Numbered from the stretch's first letter, positions 15,012 to 24,356 are shown. The stretch: DNA of 64,000 bases from Phycisphaerae bacterium (GCA_030432595.1 JAUIGU010000012.1:33513-97512); one strand, 5' to 3'. The notes: generated by a model from the letters alone, not told the origin. Translations and numbers: made by a program.

Positions 15012-17327
15012 TTAGCCGGTGCCTTTGACGAACGCGACGAGCACGATCAGCGCCAGCAGCGCGACGCCCAGCGCCATGCCCAGCCCGTAGCCCTGCATCT
15101 TGCCGGACTGCGCGGGCTTGACGCCGGTGCCCAGGATGCGCGGCATCGACCCGGTGAGCTTGACCAGGCCATCGATCAGCAGCGCATCAAAGATGTAGAA
15201 CACCTGGCCGAACAGCTTTAGCGGCTGGACGATGATCGCGTCGTAGATCTCGTCGACGTACCACTTGTTCCGCAGCAGCGTGACGACCGGGGCGAAGGCT
15301 TTGGCGACGGCGTCGCGGGCCGGGCGGTGGACCCAGTGGAAGTACGCGGCGGCGGCGATGCCCGCCAGCGCGATCAGGCCGGACATCCACATCATGACGA
15401 CGTGGACGTCGCCGCCGAGGAACGTCGCGTGGTGCAGGCCGTGGTGCCCGGCGTGTGCATCGGCCGCGGCGTGCGGATCGGTCTGGATTCCCCTCCCCTC
15501 GGGAGGGGTCAGGGGAGGGTGCTCGTTTTCTGCGTGAGGCGCCGCGACGTGAGAATCGGACGCCACCGGGGCACCCTCCCCCGGCCCCTCCCGGAAGGAG
15601 GGGAGTGGGGCGTGCTCGTCCCCGTGACCCGTATCGCCGTGGTGCTCGACCAGCGCGACCGCGTCCAGCGTCATTTTCTCGAACCCGGCCTTCTCATTGC
15701 CGCCCAGTAACCCGAACAGCCACACGCCCACGACCGTGCTGCCGATCGCGAGCAACACCAGCGGCGCGTTCATCGGCCACCACGGCATCTCGTGCGGCGC
15801 GTCGTGCATGTGGTCGTGGTGGGCCGGAACTTCCCGCTGCTCCGAGTTGTGCGCCTCCGCCTCAACCTCGCCCGCCGAGTGAGTGTCGTGCGACTCTTCG
15901 TCGTGGTGCTCGTCACCCATGACGAAGCGTTCCTCGCCCATGAACACCGTGAACCACAGCCGGAAGGTGTAGAACGCGGTGAGCAGCGCGGTAACGATGC
16001 CGACCCAGGCGATGACCTGGTACAGCACGCCGTAGCCTCTCCAGTCGTACAGCCCGACCGCCATCGTGTCCGCGAGGATCATGTCCTTCGACCAGAACCC
16101 CGCCGACAGCACCGGCAGACCCGCCAGCGCCAGGCAGCCCACGAACATCAGCGCCGCCGTCACGGGCATGCGGTGGCGCAGGCCGGACATCGTGCGGATG
16201 TCGAGCTGGCCCGCGAGTGCGTGCATGACCGAGCCGGCCGTGAGGAACAGCAGCGCCTTGAAGAAGGCGTGCGTGTAAAGGTGCATGATCGCCCCGCCGG
16301 CCGACACCGCGCCGATGCCCATGAACATGTAGCCCAGCTGCGACACCGTCGAGTACGCGAAGACGCCCTTGAGGTCGTTGCTACACAGCGCGATCGTCGC
16401 CGCGAACAACGCCGTGAACCCGCCCACACACGCCACCGTCACCAACGCGCACGGCGAGAGCTGGAACACCGGCAGCATCCGCACGATCAAATACACGCCG
16501 GACGTCACCATGGTGGCGGCGTGCACCAGCGCCGACACCGGCGTCGGGCCGGCCATCGCGTCGGGCAGCCAGACGAACAGCGGGAACTGCGCGCTCTTGC
16601 CGAACGCGCCCATCATCAGCAGCATGGGGATCCACGTGTCGATGGCCGCGGACGAGCCCTCGCCGTTTGTGCCCTTGAGCGCGAGCGTGGCCTGTTCGAG
16701 GATGCCGGTCACCACCGCGCCGCCCTCGGCGGTGTACCCGTGCAGGCTCAGCGTGCCGTACTCCTGGAACAGCAGGAACAGCCCGATCAGCAGGCAGAAG
16801 TCGCCGACGCGGTTAACGATGAAGGCCTTCTTCGCCGCCTGCACCGCGAAGTCTTTCTGGAAGTAGTGCCCGATCAAGAGGTACGAGCAAAGGCCCACGC
16901 CCTCCCAGCCCAGGAACAGCAGCACCAGGCTGTCCGCCATGACCAGCGTGGTCATCGCGAAGATGAACAGCGCCACCGCCGCGAAAAACCGCGGGTACCC
17001 CGGGTCGCCTTTCATGTACCCGCCGGCATAGACGACGATCAGCGAACCCACGCCCGTCACCACGAACAGCATCAGCAGCGTCAGCGGATCAAAAAAGTAC
17101 CGCACGCCCACCGAGAAATCGCCCACGGCCATCCACTCGTAGACCGACAACGAGCCCGCCGCACCGCCGAACAACATCAGCATCGACACGACAAAGCTGA
17201 GGACGACGCCGCCCATGGCGACCACCCAGCTCGCCTTGCTCCACGCGTGCTTCCAGCAGCACACCAGACACAACGCCGCGGCGATCAGCGGGAGCAGGGG
17301 GATCAGGATGCCGACGATCAGGTTCAT
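15012..17327 (-). CDS. nuoL: NADH-quinone oxidoreductase subunit L
   Basis: The 771-residue proton-pumping subunit of complex I has LFLGWEGVGLCSYLLIGHYF, FPLFVWLPDAMAGPTPVSALVHAATMV and KGVFAYSTVSQLGYMFMGIG. It is longer than the usual 610-650. Two extra hydrophilic loops explain this: a His/Glu-rich one near 480-530 (DEHHDEESHDTHS, HHDHMHDAPHE) and a second at about 560-625 that contains a palindromic element (574-612) plus more His runs (HAGHHGLHH). The C-terminal lateral helix and last membrane helix are present. The gap to nuoK holds a palindrome. Confidence 0.95.
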   Translation of the reverse strand: MNLIVGILIPLLPLIAAALCLVCCWKHAWSKASWVVAMGGVVLSFVVSMLMLFGGAAGSLSVYEWMAVGDFSVGVRYFFDPLTLLMLFVVTGVGSLIVVYAGGYMKGDPGYPRFFAAVALFIFAMTTLVMADSLVLLFLGWEGVGLCSYLLIGHYFQKDFAVQAAKKAFIVNRVGDFCLLIGLFLLFQEYGTLSLHGYTAEGGAVVTGILEQATLALKGTNGEGSSAAIDTWIPMLLMMGAFGKSAQFPLFVWLPDAMAGPTPVSALVHAATMVTSGVYLIVRMLPVFQLSPCALVTVACVGGFTALFAATIALCSNDLKGVFAYSTVSQLGYMFMGIGAVSAGGAIMHLYTHAFFKALLFLTAGSVMHALAGQLDIRTMSGLRHRMPVTAALMFVGCLALAGLPVLSAGFWSKDMILADTMAVGLYDWRGYGVLYQVIAWVGIVTALLTAFYTFRLWFTVFMGEERFVMGDEHHDEESHDTHSAGEVEAEAHNSEQREVPAHHDHMHDAPHEMPWWPMNAPLVLLAIGSTVVGVWLFGLLGGNEKAGFEKMTLDAVALVEHHGDTGHGDEHAPLPSFREGPGEGAPVASDSHVAAPHAENEHPPLTPPEGRGIQTDPHAAADAHAGHHGLHHATFLGGDVHVVMMWMSGLIALAGIAAAAYFHWVHRPARDAVAKAFAPVVTLLRNKWYVDEIYDAIIVQPLKLFGQVFYIFDALLIDGLVKLTGSMPRILGTGVKPAQSGKMQGYGLGMALGVALLALIVLVAFVKGTG
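15490..15605. repeat. Nested-palindrome element (family T) inside nuoL
   Basis: The left half contains CCCCTCCCCTCGGGAGGGG and ends GGGAGGGTGCTCG; the right half starts GCACCCTCCCCCGGCCCCTC and ends GGAGGGGAG. Each half is a hairpin and the halves are inverted relative to each other. The 116 bases are in frame and encode a Pro/Gly-rich loop (APLPSFREGPGEGAP ... HPPLTPPEGRG). Confidence 0.82.
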
Positions 17328-17379
17328 GCGGTCGCAGGGGTCGGGGTACGGGGTTCAGGGTTCGGGATGAAACACAAAG

Positions 17380-17398
17380 CCGCGGACGGCGTCCGCGG
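17380..17398. repeat. Short palindrome CCGCGGAC/GTCCGCGG in the nuoK-nuoL gap
   Basis: Eight-base arms around GGC are followed by TTTTT on the plus strand and preceded by AAAG. The flanking AAAGCCGCGGA..TCCGCGGT pattern recurs at 24352-24376. In the direction of nuo transcription there is no T-run, so it is unlikely to end transcription of the operon. Confidence 0.75.
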
Positions 17399-17417
17399 TT
17401 TTTCGGGGTGGGCGGGG

Positions 17418-17741
17418 TCAGCCCTTCAGGTCACTCCACGCCAGCGCGTCCAGGGTGTCGCGCCTTCGGAACAGCAGCACGACCAGGCCCAGCGCCAGCG
17501 CCGCCTCGGCCGCGGCGATGGTCAAGACGAAGATCACGAACGTCTGCCCCGAATAGTTCAGGTGGTACCGGCTGAACGCCACCAGCGTCACGCACACGCC
17601 CTGGAACATCAACTCGGTGCACAAGAACATCACGATCAGGTTCCGCCGGCTGATAAACCCGATCAACCCCAGCACGAACAGCACCGCCCCGGTGAAGAGG
17701 AAGTGGGCGAGCGTGAGGTTGGTGAGGGTGGGGAGGTCCAT
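17418..17741 (-). CDS. nuoK: NADH-quinone oxidoreductase subunit K
   Basis: The 107-residue protein has three membrane helices with the NuoK pattern: FLFTGAVLFVLGLIGFISRRN, then a helix with the conserved Glu (MFLCTELMFQGVCVTLVAFS), then VIFVLTIAAAEAALALGLVVLLFRR with the second conserved Glu. It couples quinone reduction to proton pumping in complex I. It lies between nuoJ and nuoL; a heptanucleotide array fills the gap to nuoJ. Confidence 0.95.
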   Translation of the reverse strand: MDLPTLTNLTLAHFLFTGAVLFVLGLIGFISRRNLIVMFLCTELMFQGVCVTLVAFSRYHLNYSGQTFVIFVLTIAAAEAALALGLVVLLFRRRDTLDALAWSDLKG

Positions 17742-17746
17742 GGTTC

Positions 17747-17833
17747 AAGTAGTCAGGAGCCAGTAGTCAGGAGTCAGTAGAAGAGCCGGGAATGCACGCT
17801 CCTGGCTACTGACTACTGGCTACTGACTCCTCC
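17747..17833. repeat. Inverted heptanucleotide arrays (AGTAGTC type)
   Basis: Left arm: tandem heptamers AGTAGTC, AGGAGCC, AGTAGTC, AGGAGTC, AGTAG. Right arm after a 20-base loop: GGCTACT, GACTACT, GGCTACT, GACTCCT. The arms are roughly complementary and can fold into a long hairpin. The right arm is inside nuoJ and provides its final codons (SVASSQ) and TAG stop. A one-sided relative lies at 22749-22790. Confidence 0.88.
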
Positions 17834-18705
17834 TCGGGGAATTGCGTCTTGGCGATCACGACCGCGCCGACCAGCGAGAGCAGCAGGATCACGCCGGCCA
17901 GCTCGATGGCGAGCGGGTTGGCCATGAACAGTTCGAGGCCGATGCGTTCGCCGTTGCTGACGGGCGCGGGTTGGCGGGTGACTTGCCCCGTTTCTTCGTT
18001 CAACGTGCCGACGGTGGCGCGTTCGGTGAGCAGGCCGATGGCGGGGACGCGGGGGTCGTATTCCTCACCCACAATCGCGGCGTCGGTCGGGGCCTTCGCG
18101 GCATCGTTGCGGCTGATCGCCGGGTCGAACACAAACGTCAGCAGCACGGCCAGCAGCAGAAACCCCGCCACCGTCGCCCACAGCGGCTCGCGCGCGAAGC
18201 GCTCGAAGTCCGGGCTGTCTTTCGGGTCGTCGGACGCCTGCGGCTGGGTCGCGAGCATGATGACGAACATGTAGGTCACCAGGATCGCCCCGCCGTAGAT
18301 GATCACCAGCGCCAGGGCCATGAACTCGGCCGCGAGCACCAGGAACAGCCCCGCCGAGGCGAGGATCACCATGACGAACCACAGCGCCGCGTAGACCGGC
18401 CGGTGGTGCGTGATCACCCGCACCGCCGCGGCGATGCCGATGAAGGAGAAGACGTAATAAAAAGGAAGGCCCGCCGTATCCAGCCCGGTGTCGGCGACAT
18501 CCCCGCCGGTCCGCCACAGCGGGCAGAGCACAAACCACAGCCCGCCGAGCGTCGCGGCGCCCAGGAGCGCCCCGATGGGCTTGAGGTTCGGGCCCGGTTT
18601 GGGCATGAGCAACACCATCGCCGCAGCGCCCAGCACGGTGGCCACGTAGAGCGCAAGTTGAAGCGGCAGCCCTGGCATCGACCGTCGCAGAATAGGGTCG
18701 GGCAT
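17806..18705 (-). CDS. nuoJ: NADH-quinone oxidoreductase subunit J
   Basis: The 299-residue complex I subunit has five membrane helices, with the signature LVLAAEFMALALVIIYGGAILVTYMFVIML. Family members are often 170-200 residues; here there is an extra N-terminal part and an extended loop before the last helix (residues about 195-255). I start at ATG 18705; the frame extends to a TTG at 18726 with no better ribosome site. The last six residues come from a heptanucleotide array. It is the first gene of nuoJKLMN here; nuoA-I are not next to it, as a divergent unrelated gene follows. Confidence 0.92.
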   Translation of the reverse strand: MPDPILRRSMPGLPLQLALYVATVLGAAAMVLLMPKPGPNLKPIGALLGAATLGGLWFVLCPLWRTGGDVADTGLDTAGLPFYYVFSFIGIAAAVRVITHHRPVYAALWFVMVILASAGLFLVLAAEFMALALVIIYGGAILVTYMFVIMLATQPQASDDPKDSPDFERFAREPLWATVAGFLLLAVLLTFVFDPAISRNDAAKAPTDAAIVGEEYDPRVPAIGLLTERATVGTLNEETGQVTRQPAPVSNGERIGLELFMANPLAIELAGVILLLSLVGAVVIAKTQFPEEESVASSQ

Positions 18706-18770
18706 GGGGGTTTGCAAAGACCGCAACCGCGCCCCGCCCGACTCAGACCGCCCGTGATAGATTGCCGACG

Positions 18771-21533
18771 ATGCGCGAATCGGCCGGCCACGGCGACACC
18801 GATCCCCCGTTCCGCAACCCCGCCGACGCCCCGCGCCGACGCGCTGCCGCGCTCGCGGTGGCGGTCCTCTTCCTGGGCAGCGGCGGCGCGGCCCTGATCT
18901 ACGAGCTCGTCTGGTACCAGTTGCTTCGGTACACGGTCGGGGCGTCGTCGGTGTCGCTGTCGCTGACGCTGGGCAGTTTCATGGCCGGGCTGGGCCTGGG
19001 GGCGTGGCTGGGGCCGCGGTGGGTCCCGACGCGTTTCCACCCGCTGCGGGTGTACGCGGCCTTGGAACTGGCGATCGCGGGGTTCGGGCTCGCGATGCCG
19101 GCGCTGATCGACGGGCTGGCCCGGGGGTACGCGGCGCTGCCCGGGGCGGGCGCCGGCGGCGTGCTGGGACGCGGCGCGGTGTGCGCGCTGGCGCTCGTGC
19201 CGCCGGCGGCGCTCATGGGTGCGACGCTGCCGGCCGTGGCCCGCTGGGTGCGCGGCAACGCCGACGGCGCGGCCTGGCTGGGTATCTACTACGCCATCAA
19301 CACCCTGGGCGCGACGCTGGGCGTGCTCGTCGGCGGGTTCGTCCTGCTGCCCAACCTCCTGCTGGACCAGGTCTCGTGGATCGCCGCCGCGCTCAACGCG
19401 GCCGTCGCGCTGTGGGCGCTGGGCATGGCCGGGCGAGCGCGGTGGTCGGACACACCCAACCCTGCGGATGTTGACCCCCCCGAAACATCCGAAACATCCG
19501 AGACATCCGAGACATCCGAAAGAAGAAAAACAACCCCGTCACACCCCGCGCAACCCGCGCTGTACCGCGCCGCCCTGCTCGGCGTCGCCTTGTCCGGGTT
19601 GACCGCGATGGGGGCACAGGTCGTGTGGACGCGCCTGCTGGCGACCATGCTGAACGTCACCGTCTACACGTTCGCGATCATCCTGGCGGTGTTCCTGCTC
19701 GGGCTGGCCGGCGGCGGCACGCTGGGCAGCGCGATCCTCCAGCGCACGCGCCGGCCGGGGGTTTGGCTGGCGGTGATGCAGCTCTTGCTGGTGCCGGCGA
19801 TGATGTGGGCGCTGTGGTTCTGTGCCAAGGTGATGCCCAACTGGAAGGGGCACTGGGTCGGCACGGAGGCGGCCTGGCCGCTGTTCGCGTCGGACCTGGT
19901 CCGGGTCGGGTACGCGCTGCTGCCCGCGACGCTGTGCTGGGGCGCGACCGTGCCGCTGGCCGTCGTCGCCGCGGGGTGGAACGACGACGACGGCGGGCGT
20001 TCCGAGCGCGGCCGGCTGGTCGGGCGCGTCTACGCGGCGAACACGGTCGGCGCCATCCTCGGCGCGCTCGGGGCCGGGCTGCTGGCGATCCCCGCGCTCG
20101 GATCGAACCTGACCGCGCACGGGATGCTCGCCGTCGCCGGGCTCAACGGCGTCTTGCTCTTCGTGATCGCCGCGCGGCACGAGCCGGCCGGGCCGCGCCG
20201 ACTCCGGCCCTGGCCCGAGGCAAAGGGCGGGCTGCTCGCGCGCTCGGAGATCGTGCGCGGCGCCTTGTGGCTGATCCGCAATTCGCCCGCCGGGCCCGAC
20301 GCGCTGCAGCGGCTCGCGCGCCGCCGGCCATGGGTCTGCGTCGCCGCGCTGCTCGCGGCTTTGGGGGCCGGCACCTGGTTCGCCGCCGACCTGGACGACC
20401 TGCTCCTTGTGGCGGGCCGACGCAAACACCTTTATTACAACACGCTCGAGGTCCGCGAAGGCATGCACGCGGTCGCCGCGGCGATGTCACACGACCCCGA
20501 GAAGGAAGGCCAGGCCGACACCCGCGTGCTTTGGGTCAGCGGCAAGGTCGTCGCGTCCAGCCTCGAAGTCGACATGCGCCTGCAACGCATGCTCGGCCAC
20601 GTCGCCGCCCTCGAACACGGCGCGCCTCGCTCCGCGCTCATCGTCGGGCTGGGCACCGGCACCACCGCCGGCAGCTTCGTCGACCACCCCACCATCGAGC
20701 GCATCGTCATCTGCGAGATCGAGCCCGCCGTCGTCGACCTCGCCCGCGAACACTTCGCTTCCGAAAACCGCGGCGTCCTCGACGACCCGCGCACCGAAAT
20801 CGTCTTCGATGACGCCCGCCATTTCCTCGCCACCACCGACGAACGCTTCGACGTCATCACCTCGGACCCGATCCACCCGTGGGTCAAGGGCGCTTCCGCG
20901 CTCTACTCGCTCGAGTATTACGACCTGGTCAAAGAGCGCCTCAACCCCGGCGGCGTGGTGACGCACTGGGTCCCGTTCTACGAAACGAGCGACGCCGCCG
21001 TCCGCAGCATGCTCGCCACGTTCAACGCGGCCTTCCCCCACGCGACCGTCTGGCACGCCGGCCCGCTCGACGAGGGCAGCGACGTCGTCATGCTCGGCCG
21101 CGCCGACGACGCGCCGCTCGACCTGAACACCTGGGAACAGCGTTGGCACGAGGAAACCTCCGCCAAGATGCGCGCCGCGCTCGCCGAGGTCAGCATCGAC
21201 ACGCCGACCGACCTGTTCCGCCGGCTCTCCGGCGACGCCGACGGCCTGCGCGACTGGCTCGCGGACGCGCAGGTCAACCGCGACCAGGCGCTGCGCCTCG
21301 AGTACCTCGCCGGCCTGGGCCGACGCCGCGGCGACGACGCCAAAGACGTCTACCACCAACTCGCCGACCTGCGCCGCATCCCGCCCGACGCGATCATCGC
21401 GCCCGGCACGCGCGACGCGGTCCTGGCCATGTGGAATGAAGACCGACAACGCGAAGAAGAACCCGCCACGAGCGCCGCCCCGCCGCCCGTTCCCGAGACG
21501 CCCCCCCCCCTCGCCGAACCTGTCAGCCCGTAA
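18771..21533 (+). CDS. Membrane-fused spermidine synthase-like protein
   Basis: The 920-residue protein has a helix-rich membrane region (residues about 25-540, two sets of roughly seven helices), then a soluble aminopropyltransferase-like Rossmann domain: ALIVGLGTGTTAGSF, VICEIEPAVVDLA, VFDDARHFLATTDERFDVITSDPIHPW and SLEYYDLVKERLNPGG. Such fused proteins are common in planctomycetes and their product is unproven; classic polyamine synthesis is uncertain. A C-terminal Pro-rich tail ends the protein. Residues about 238-249 (ETSETSETSETS) are a 9-base tandem repeat in the linker between the membrane sets. Start is ATG 18771 rather than TTG 18762. It overlaps no other gene and is divergent from nuoJ. 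Confidence 0.82.
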   Translation: MRESAGHGDTDPPFRNPADAPRRRAAALAVAVLFLGSGGAALIYELVWYQLLRYTVGASSVSLSLTLGSFMAGLGLGAWLGPRWVPTRFHPLRVYAALELAIAGFGLAMPALIDGLARGYAALPGAGAGGVLGRGAVCALALVPPAALMGATLPAVARWVRGNADGAAWLGIYYAINTLGATLGVLVGGFVLLPNLLLDQVSWIAAALNAAVALWALGMAGRARWSDTPNPADVDPPETSETSETSETSERRKTTPSHPAQPALYRAALLGVALSGLTAMGAQVVWTRLLATMLNVTVYTFAIILAVFLLGLAGGGTLGSAILQRTRRPGVWLAVMQLLLVPAMMWALWFCAKVMPNWKGHWVGTEAAWPLFASDLVRVGYALLPATLCWGATVPLAVVAAGWNDDDGGRSERGRLVGRVYAANTVGAILGALGAGLLAIPALGSNLTAHGMLAVAGLNGVLLFVIAARHEPAGPRRLRPWPEAKGGLLARSEIVRGALWLIRNSPAGPDALQRLARRRPWVCVAALLAALGAGTWFAADLDDLLLVAGRRKHLYYNTLEVREGMHAVAAAMSHDPEKEGQADTRVLWVSGKVVASSLEVDMRLQRMLGHVAALEHGAPRSALIVGLGTGTTAGSFVDHPTIERIVICEIEPAVVDLAREHFASENRGVLDDPRTEIVFDDARHFLATTDERFDVITSDPIHPWVKGASALYSLEYYDLVKERLNPGGVVTHWVPFYETSDAAVRSMLATFNAAFPHATVWHAGPLDEGSDVVMLGRADDAPLDLNTWEQRWHEETSAKMRAALAEVSIDTPTDLFRRLSGDADGLRDWLADAQVNRDQALRLEYLAGLGRRRGDDAKDVYHQLADLRRIPPDAIIAPGTRDAVLAMWNEDRQREEEPATSAAPPPVPETPPPLAEPVSP
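19482..19517 (+). repeat. 9-bp tandem repeat GARACATCC x4 within a CDS
   Basis: Four in-frame copies (two GAAACATCC, two GAGACATCC) encode ETS four times in a cytoplasmic or periplasmic loop of the spermidine synthase-like protein. Such a repeat could vary in copy number by slippage without shifting the frame. Confidence 0.9.
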
Positions 21534-21546
21534 CCACAGCGCCGCC

Positions 21547-22686
21547 ATGCACATCGTGCTCGCCCCGGACAGTTTCAAGGACGCGGCCTCGGCGGTTCAG
21601 GCCTGCCGGGCGATGGCCGAAGGGGTGCGGCGGGGCGACCCGCAAGCCGCGATCACCGCCTGCCCGATCGCCGACGGCGGCGAGGGCTTCGTCGACGCGC
21701 TGCTGGCCACACCCGGCGCATCACCCCAACTTGCAAGGGTCACCGGACCGCGCGGCGACGATATCGAGGCCACCTGGGCGCTGCTCGACCGCGGCCGGGT
21801 CGGCGTCGTCGAACTCGCGCAGGCCGCGGGACTCGAACGCCTGCCCGCCGCGCAACGCAACCCGTGGCACACCACAACCTTCGGCGTCGGCCAGATGATC
21901 ACCGCGGCGCTCGACGCCGGCGCGACGCGCATCCTGCTCGGCGTCGGCGGCAGCATGACCAACGACGCGGGCTGCGGCATGGCTCAGGCGCTGGGCGCAC
22001 GCTTCTTCGACGACCACGACGCGCTGATCACCTCGCCGATCACCGGCGGCGACCTGCAACGCGTCCGCCGCGTCGACCTCACCGGCGTGGACCCACGCCT
22101 GACTCCCGGCAGCCTCGAAGTCGCCTGCGACGTCACCAACCCGCTGTACGGCCCCCACGGCGCCGCCCACGTCTACGCCCGGCAGAAAGGCGCGGACGAC
22201 GAAATGATCAACGCCCTCGACGCGGGCCTGCGAAACATCGAATCCGTCTGGCGTGACGCAGGGTTGCTGCCCGGCACAAAAGCGCACGACGCCGAAGGCT
22301 TCGGTGCCGCGGGCGGCACCGCGGGCGGCGCGGTGTGCATGCTCAACGCGACGTTGCGAAGCGGCGCAGCACTCGTGCTCGACGCGGTGGGCTTCGACGA
22401 GCTCGTCCGCGACGCCGACCTCGTGCTCACCGGCGAGGGCCGGCTCGACGGGCAGTCCCTTTCGGGCAAGGCCGTGCTCACCGTCGCCCGCCGCGCGGCG
22501 AAATGCAACGTCCCGACGATCGCGCTGGTCGGCAGCGCCGCAAACGACGCCGACCGCTGCGTCGAAGCCGGGCTGCACGCGTACGAGGTGCTCGCCCCGG
22601 GCTTGCCGGCCGACGAATCCATCGCCCGCACCGCCGAGCTGCTCGCCAACGCCGCGGAACGCGTGGTGCGGAAGTTCGTGGGGTAG
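21547..22686 (+). CDS. Glycerate kinase
   Basis: The 379-residue enzyme belongs to the GarK/GlxK family (glycerate 2-kinase) and phosphorylates glycerate with ATP. Typical segments are MHIVLAPDSFKDAASAVQA at the start, CPIADGGEGFVDALL, LGVGGSMTNDAGCGMAQALGA near residue 140, GAAGGTAGGAV and VLTGEGRLDGQSLSGKA. I start at ATG 21547; the longer frame overlaps the upstream gene and is Pro/Arg-rich noise. It follows the spermidine synthase-like gene by 13 bases and may be cotranscribed with it. Confidence 0.92.
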   Translation: MHIVLAPDSFKDAASAVQACRAMAEGVRRGDPQAAITACPIADGGEGFVDALLATPGASPQLARVTGPRGDDIEATWALLDRGRVGVVELAQAAGLERLPAAQRNPWHTTTFGVGQMITAALDAGATRILLGVGGSMTNDAGCGMAQALGARFFDDHDALITSPITGGDLQRVRRVDLTGVDPRLTPGSLEVACDVTNPLYGPHGAAHVYARQKGADDEMINALDAGLRNIESVWRDAGLLPGTKAHDAEGFGAAGGTAGGAVCMLNATLRSGAALVLDAVGFDELVRDADLVLTGEGRLDGQSLSGKAVLTVARRAAKCNVPTIALVGSAANDADRCVEAGLHAYEVLAPGLPADESIARTAELLANAAERVVRKFVG

Positions 22687-22748
22687 GATGTCTCGTGGTG
22701 TGTGGCGTGCTCCCGCTGGCCGAAGCCGGCTCGCCGATATTTTTTCGT

Positions 22749-22790
22749 GACTCCTCGCTACTGACTTCTGACTACTGGCTCCTGACTACT
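22749..22790. repeat. Heptanucleotide array GACTACT-type x6
   Basis: Six imperfect units (GACTCCT, CGCTACT, GACTTCT, GACTACT, GGCTCCT, GACTACT) end 8 bases before the ATG of the binding-protein gene. They match one arm of the inverted array at 17747-17833. No opposing arm is visible here. Confidence 0.88.
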
Positions 22791-22798
22791 TCCCAAGC

Positions 22799-24343
22799 AT
22801 GCGCGAGCATCTCCCCAAGATCGTCATCGTCGCCCTGCTGCTGCTCGTGATCGGGCTGCCGTTCGCGCTGCGGGCGTTCGGCTTCGCGTCGGAAAAACAA
22901 ACAATCGACGCCGCGCCGCAGGACCGCCTCGTCATCTACTCGCCGCACAACGAGCAGATCCGCGACGAACTCACCCGCGGGTTCAACGCCCACCGCGCGG
23001 CGCTCGGCCAAACCCCCGTCGAGTTGGAGTGGCGCACCTCCGGCGGCACGACCGACCTGCGCCGCGGCATCCTCTCGCAGTTCGAGGCCGTCGCCGAGCG
23101 CGGCGAACTCGACGACGGCATCGGCGCCGACCTGTTCTTCGGCGGCGGCGAGTACGACCACAACAAGCTCGCGTCCGGCGTCACGATCGGCGAGAAAAAC
23201 CAGCCCGTCGCCGCGGTGCCGAACCTGCCCGACGGGTTGCTCGACGAGGCCTTCCCCCAGCGCACCATCGGCGGCGAAAACCTCGTCCACCCCGACGTGC
23301 TCTGGGTCGGCACCGCCCTGTCCTCCTTCGGCATCGTCTACAACCGCGACCTGCTGTCCATGCTCGGGCTCGACGCGCCCACCACCTGGTCCGACCTGAC
23401 CGACCCGCGCTTCGCGAACTGGCTCGCCATGGCCGACCCCGGGCACTCCGGCTCGACCTCGGCCGCGCTCGAGACCGTGCTGCGCCGCCGCGGCTGGACG
23501 CAGGGCTGGCACACGCTCCGCCGGGTCTACGCGAACAGCCGCTACTTCTCCGCGTCGGCGACCAAGGTGCCGCTGGACGTGTCGTCGGGCGACGCCGCCG
23601 CGGGCATGGCCATCGATTTCTACGGCCGGTTCCAGGCGGGCGCGACCCAAAACCCCGACGGCACCGCCCGCGTCGGCTACATCGACCCTGCCGTCGACGG
23701 CGTCAGCCAGACCGCCACCACCGCCGACCCGATCACGCTGCTCCGCGGCGCGCCGCACCGCGCCATCGCCGAGCAGTTCATCGCGTGGAACCTGTCCAAG
23801 GATGCGCAACGCCTGTGGCAACGCAAGCGCGGCGTCGAGGGCGGCCCGGCCGTGTACGAGCTCCGCCGCCAACCGGTGCGCCGCGACCTGTTCACCGACG
23901 AAGAGCGCCAGACCTGGGCGGACCCCGAGCTCGACCCGTTCGCGCAGGCGTTGCCGTTCCCCGGGCCGATGCCCAGCTTCTTCTCGATGGTCGCGCCGGT
24001 GAGCCACGCGATGGCAATGGACATCCACGACGACCTCAAGGCCGCCTGGAAAGCGATCCGCGACACGCCCGACGACCACCCGAACAAGGTCGAGATGCTC
24101 GCACTGTTCGATGCGATGCCCGAAGAGCTCACGCTCGTGTGGCCGGACGAAGAACTCGAGAAAAACTGGGCCACGATCATCGCCGACCCGGAACACGCCC
24201 GCTACCACGACGCCGCGCAAGTGCTCGAAGCGTTTGCCGATCAGCTCGGCAGCGCCGGCCGGGACGAGTCGCTGCAGAACCGCCTGCGCTGGACCGCGTT
24301 CTTCCGCGGCAACTACCGGAAGATCGTTGGACTGGCGGAATGA
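22799..24343 (+). CDS. Extracellular solute-binding protein (iron-type ABC family), orphan
   Basis: The 514-residue protein has an N-terminal membrane anchor or signal (IVIVALLLLVIGLPFALRAF) followed by a family 1/6 binding-protein fold: DRLVIYSPHNEQI, LSSFGIVYNRDLLSMLGL, TTWSDLTDPRFANWLAMADP and RYFSASATKVPLDVSSGDAAAGMAIDFYG. These resemble ferric-iron binding proteins. No permease or ATPase gene lies nearby, and it is about 150 residues longer than usual because of a C-terminal extension. The ATG follows a heptanucleotide array directly and has no Shine-Dalgarno site. Confidence 0.82.
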   Translation: MREHLPKIVIVALLLLVIGLPFALRAFGFASEKQTIDAAPQDRLVIYSPHNEQIRDELTRGFNAHRAALGQTPVELEWRTSGGTTDLRRGILSQFEAVAERGELDDGIGADLFFGGGEYDHNKLASGVTIGEKNQPVAAVPNLPDGLLDEAFPQRTIGGENLVHPDVLWVGTALSSFGIVYNRDLLSMLGLDAPTTWSDLTDPRFANWLAMADPGHSGSTSAALETVLRRRGWTQGWHTLRRVYANSRYFSASATKVPLDVSSGDAAAGMAIDFYGRFQAGATQNPDGTARVGYIDPAVDGVSQTATTADPITLLRGAPHRAIAEQFIAWNLSKDAQRLWQRKRGVEGGPAVYELRRQPVRRDLFTDEERQTWADPELDPFAQALPFPGPMPSFFSMVAPVSHAMAMDIHDDLKAAWKAIRDTPDDHPNKVEMLALFDAMPEELTLVWPDEELEKNWATIIADPEHARYHDAAQVLEAFADQLGSAGRDESLQNRLRWTAFFRGNYRKIVGLAE

Positions 24344-24356
24344 TTCTTTATAAAGC

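Noticed and set aside
17380..17398. A terminator for nuoK
   Set aside because: The T-run is on the wrong side for minus-strand transcription and nuoL follows directly.
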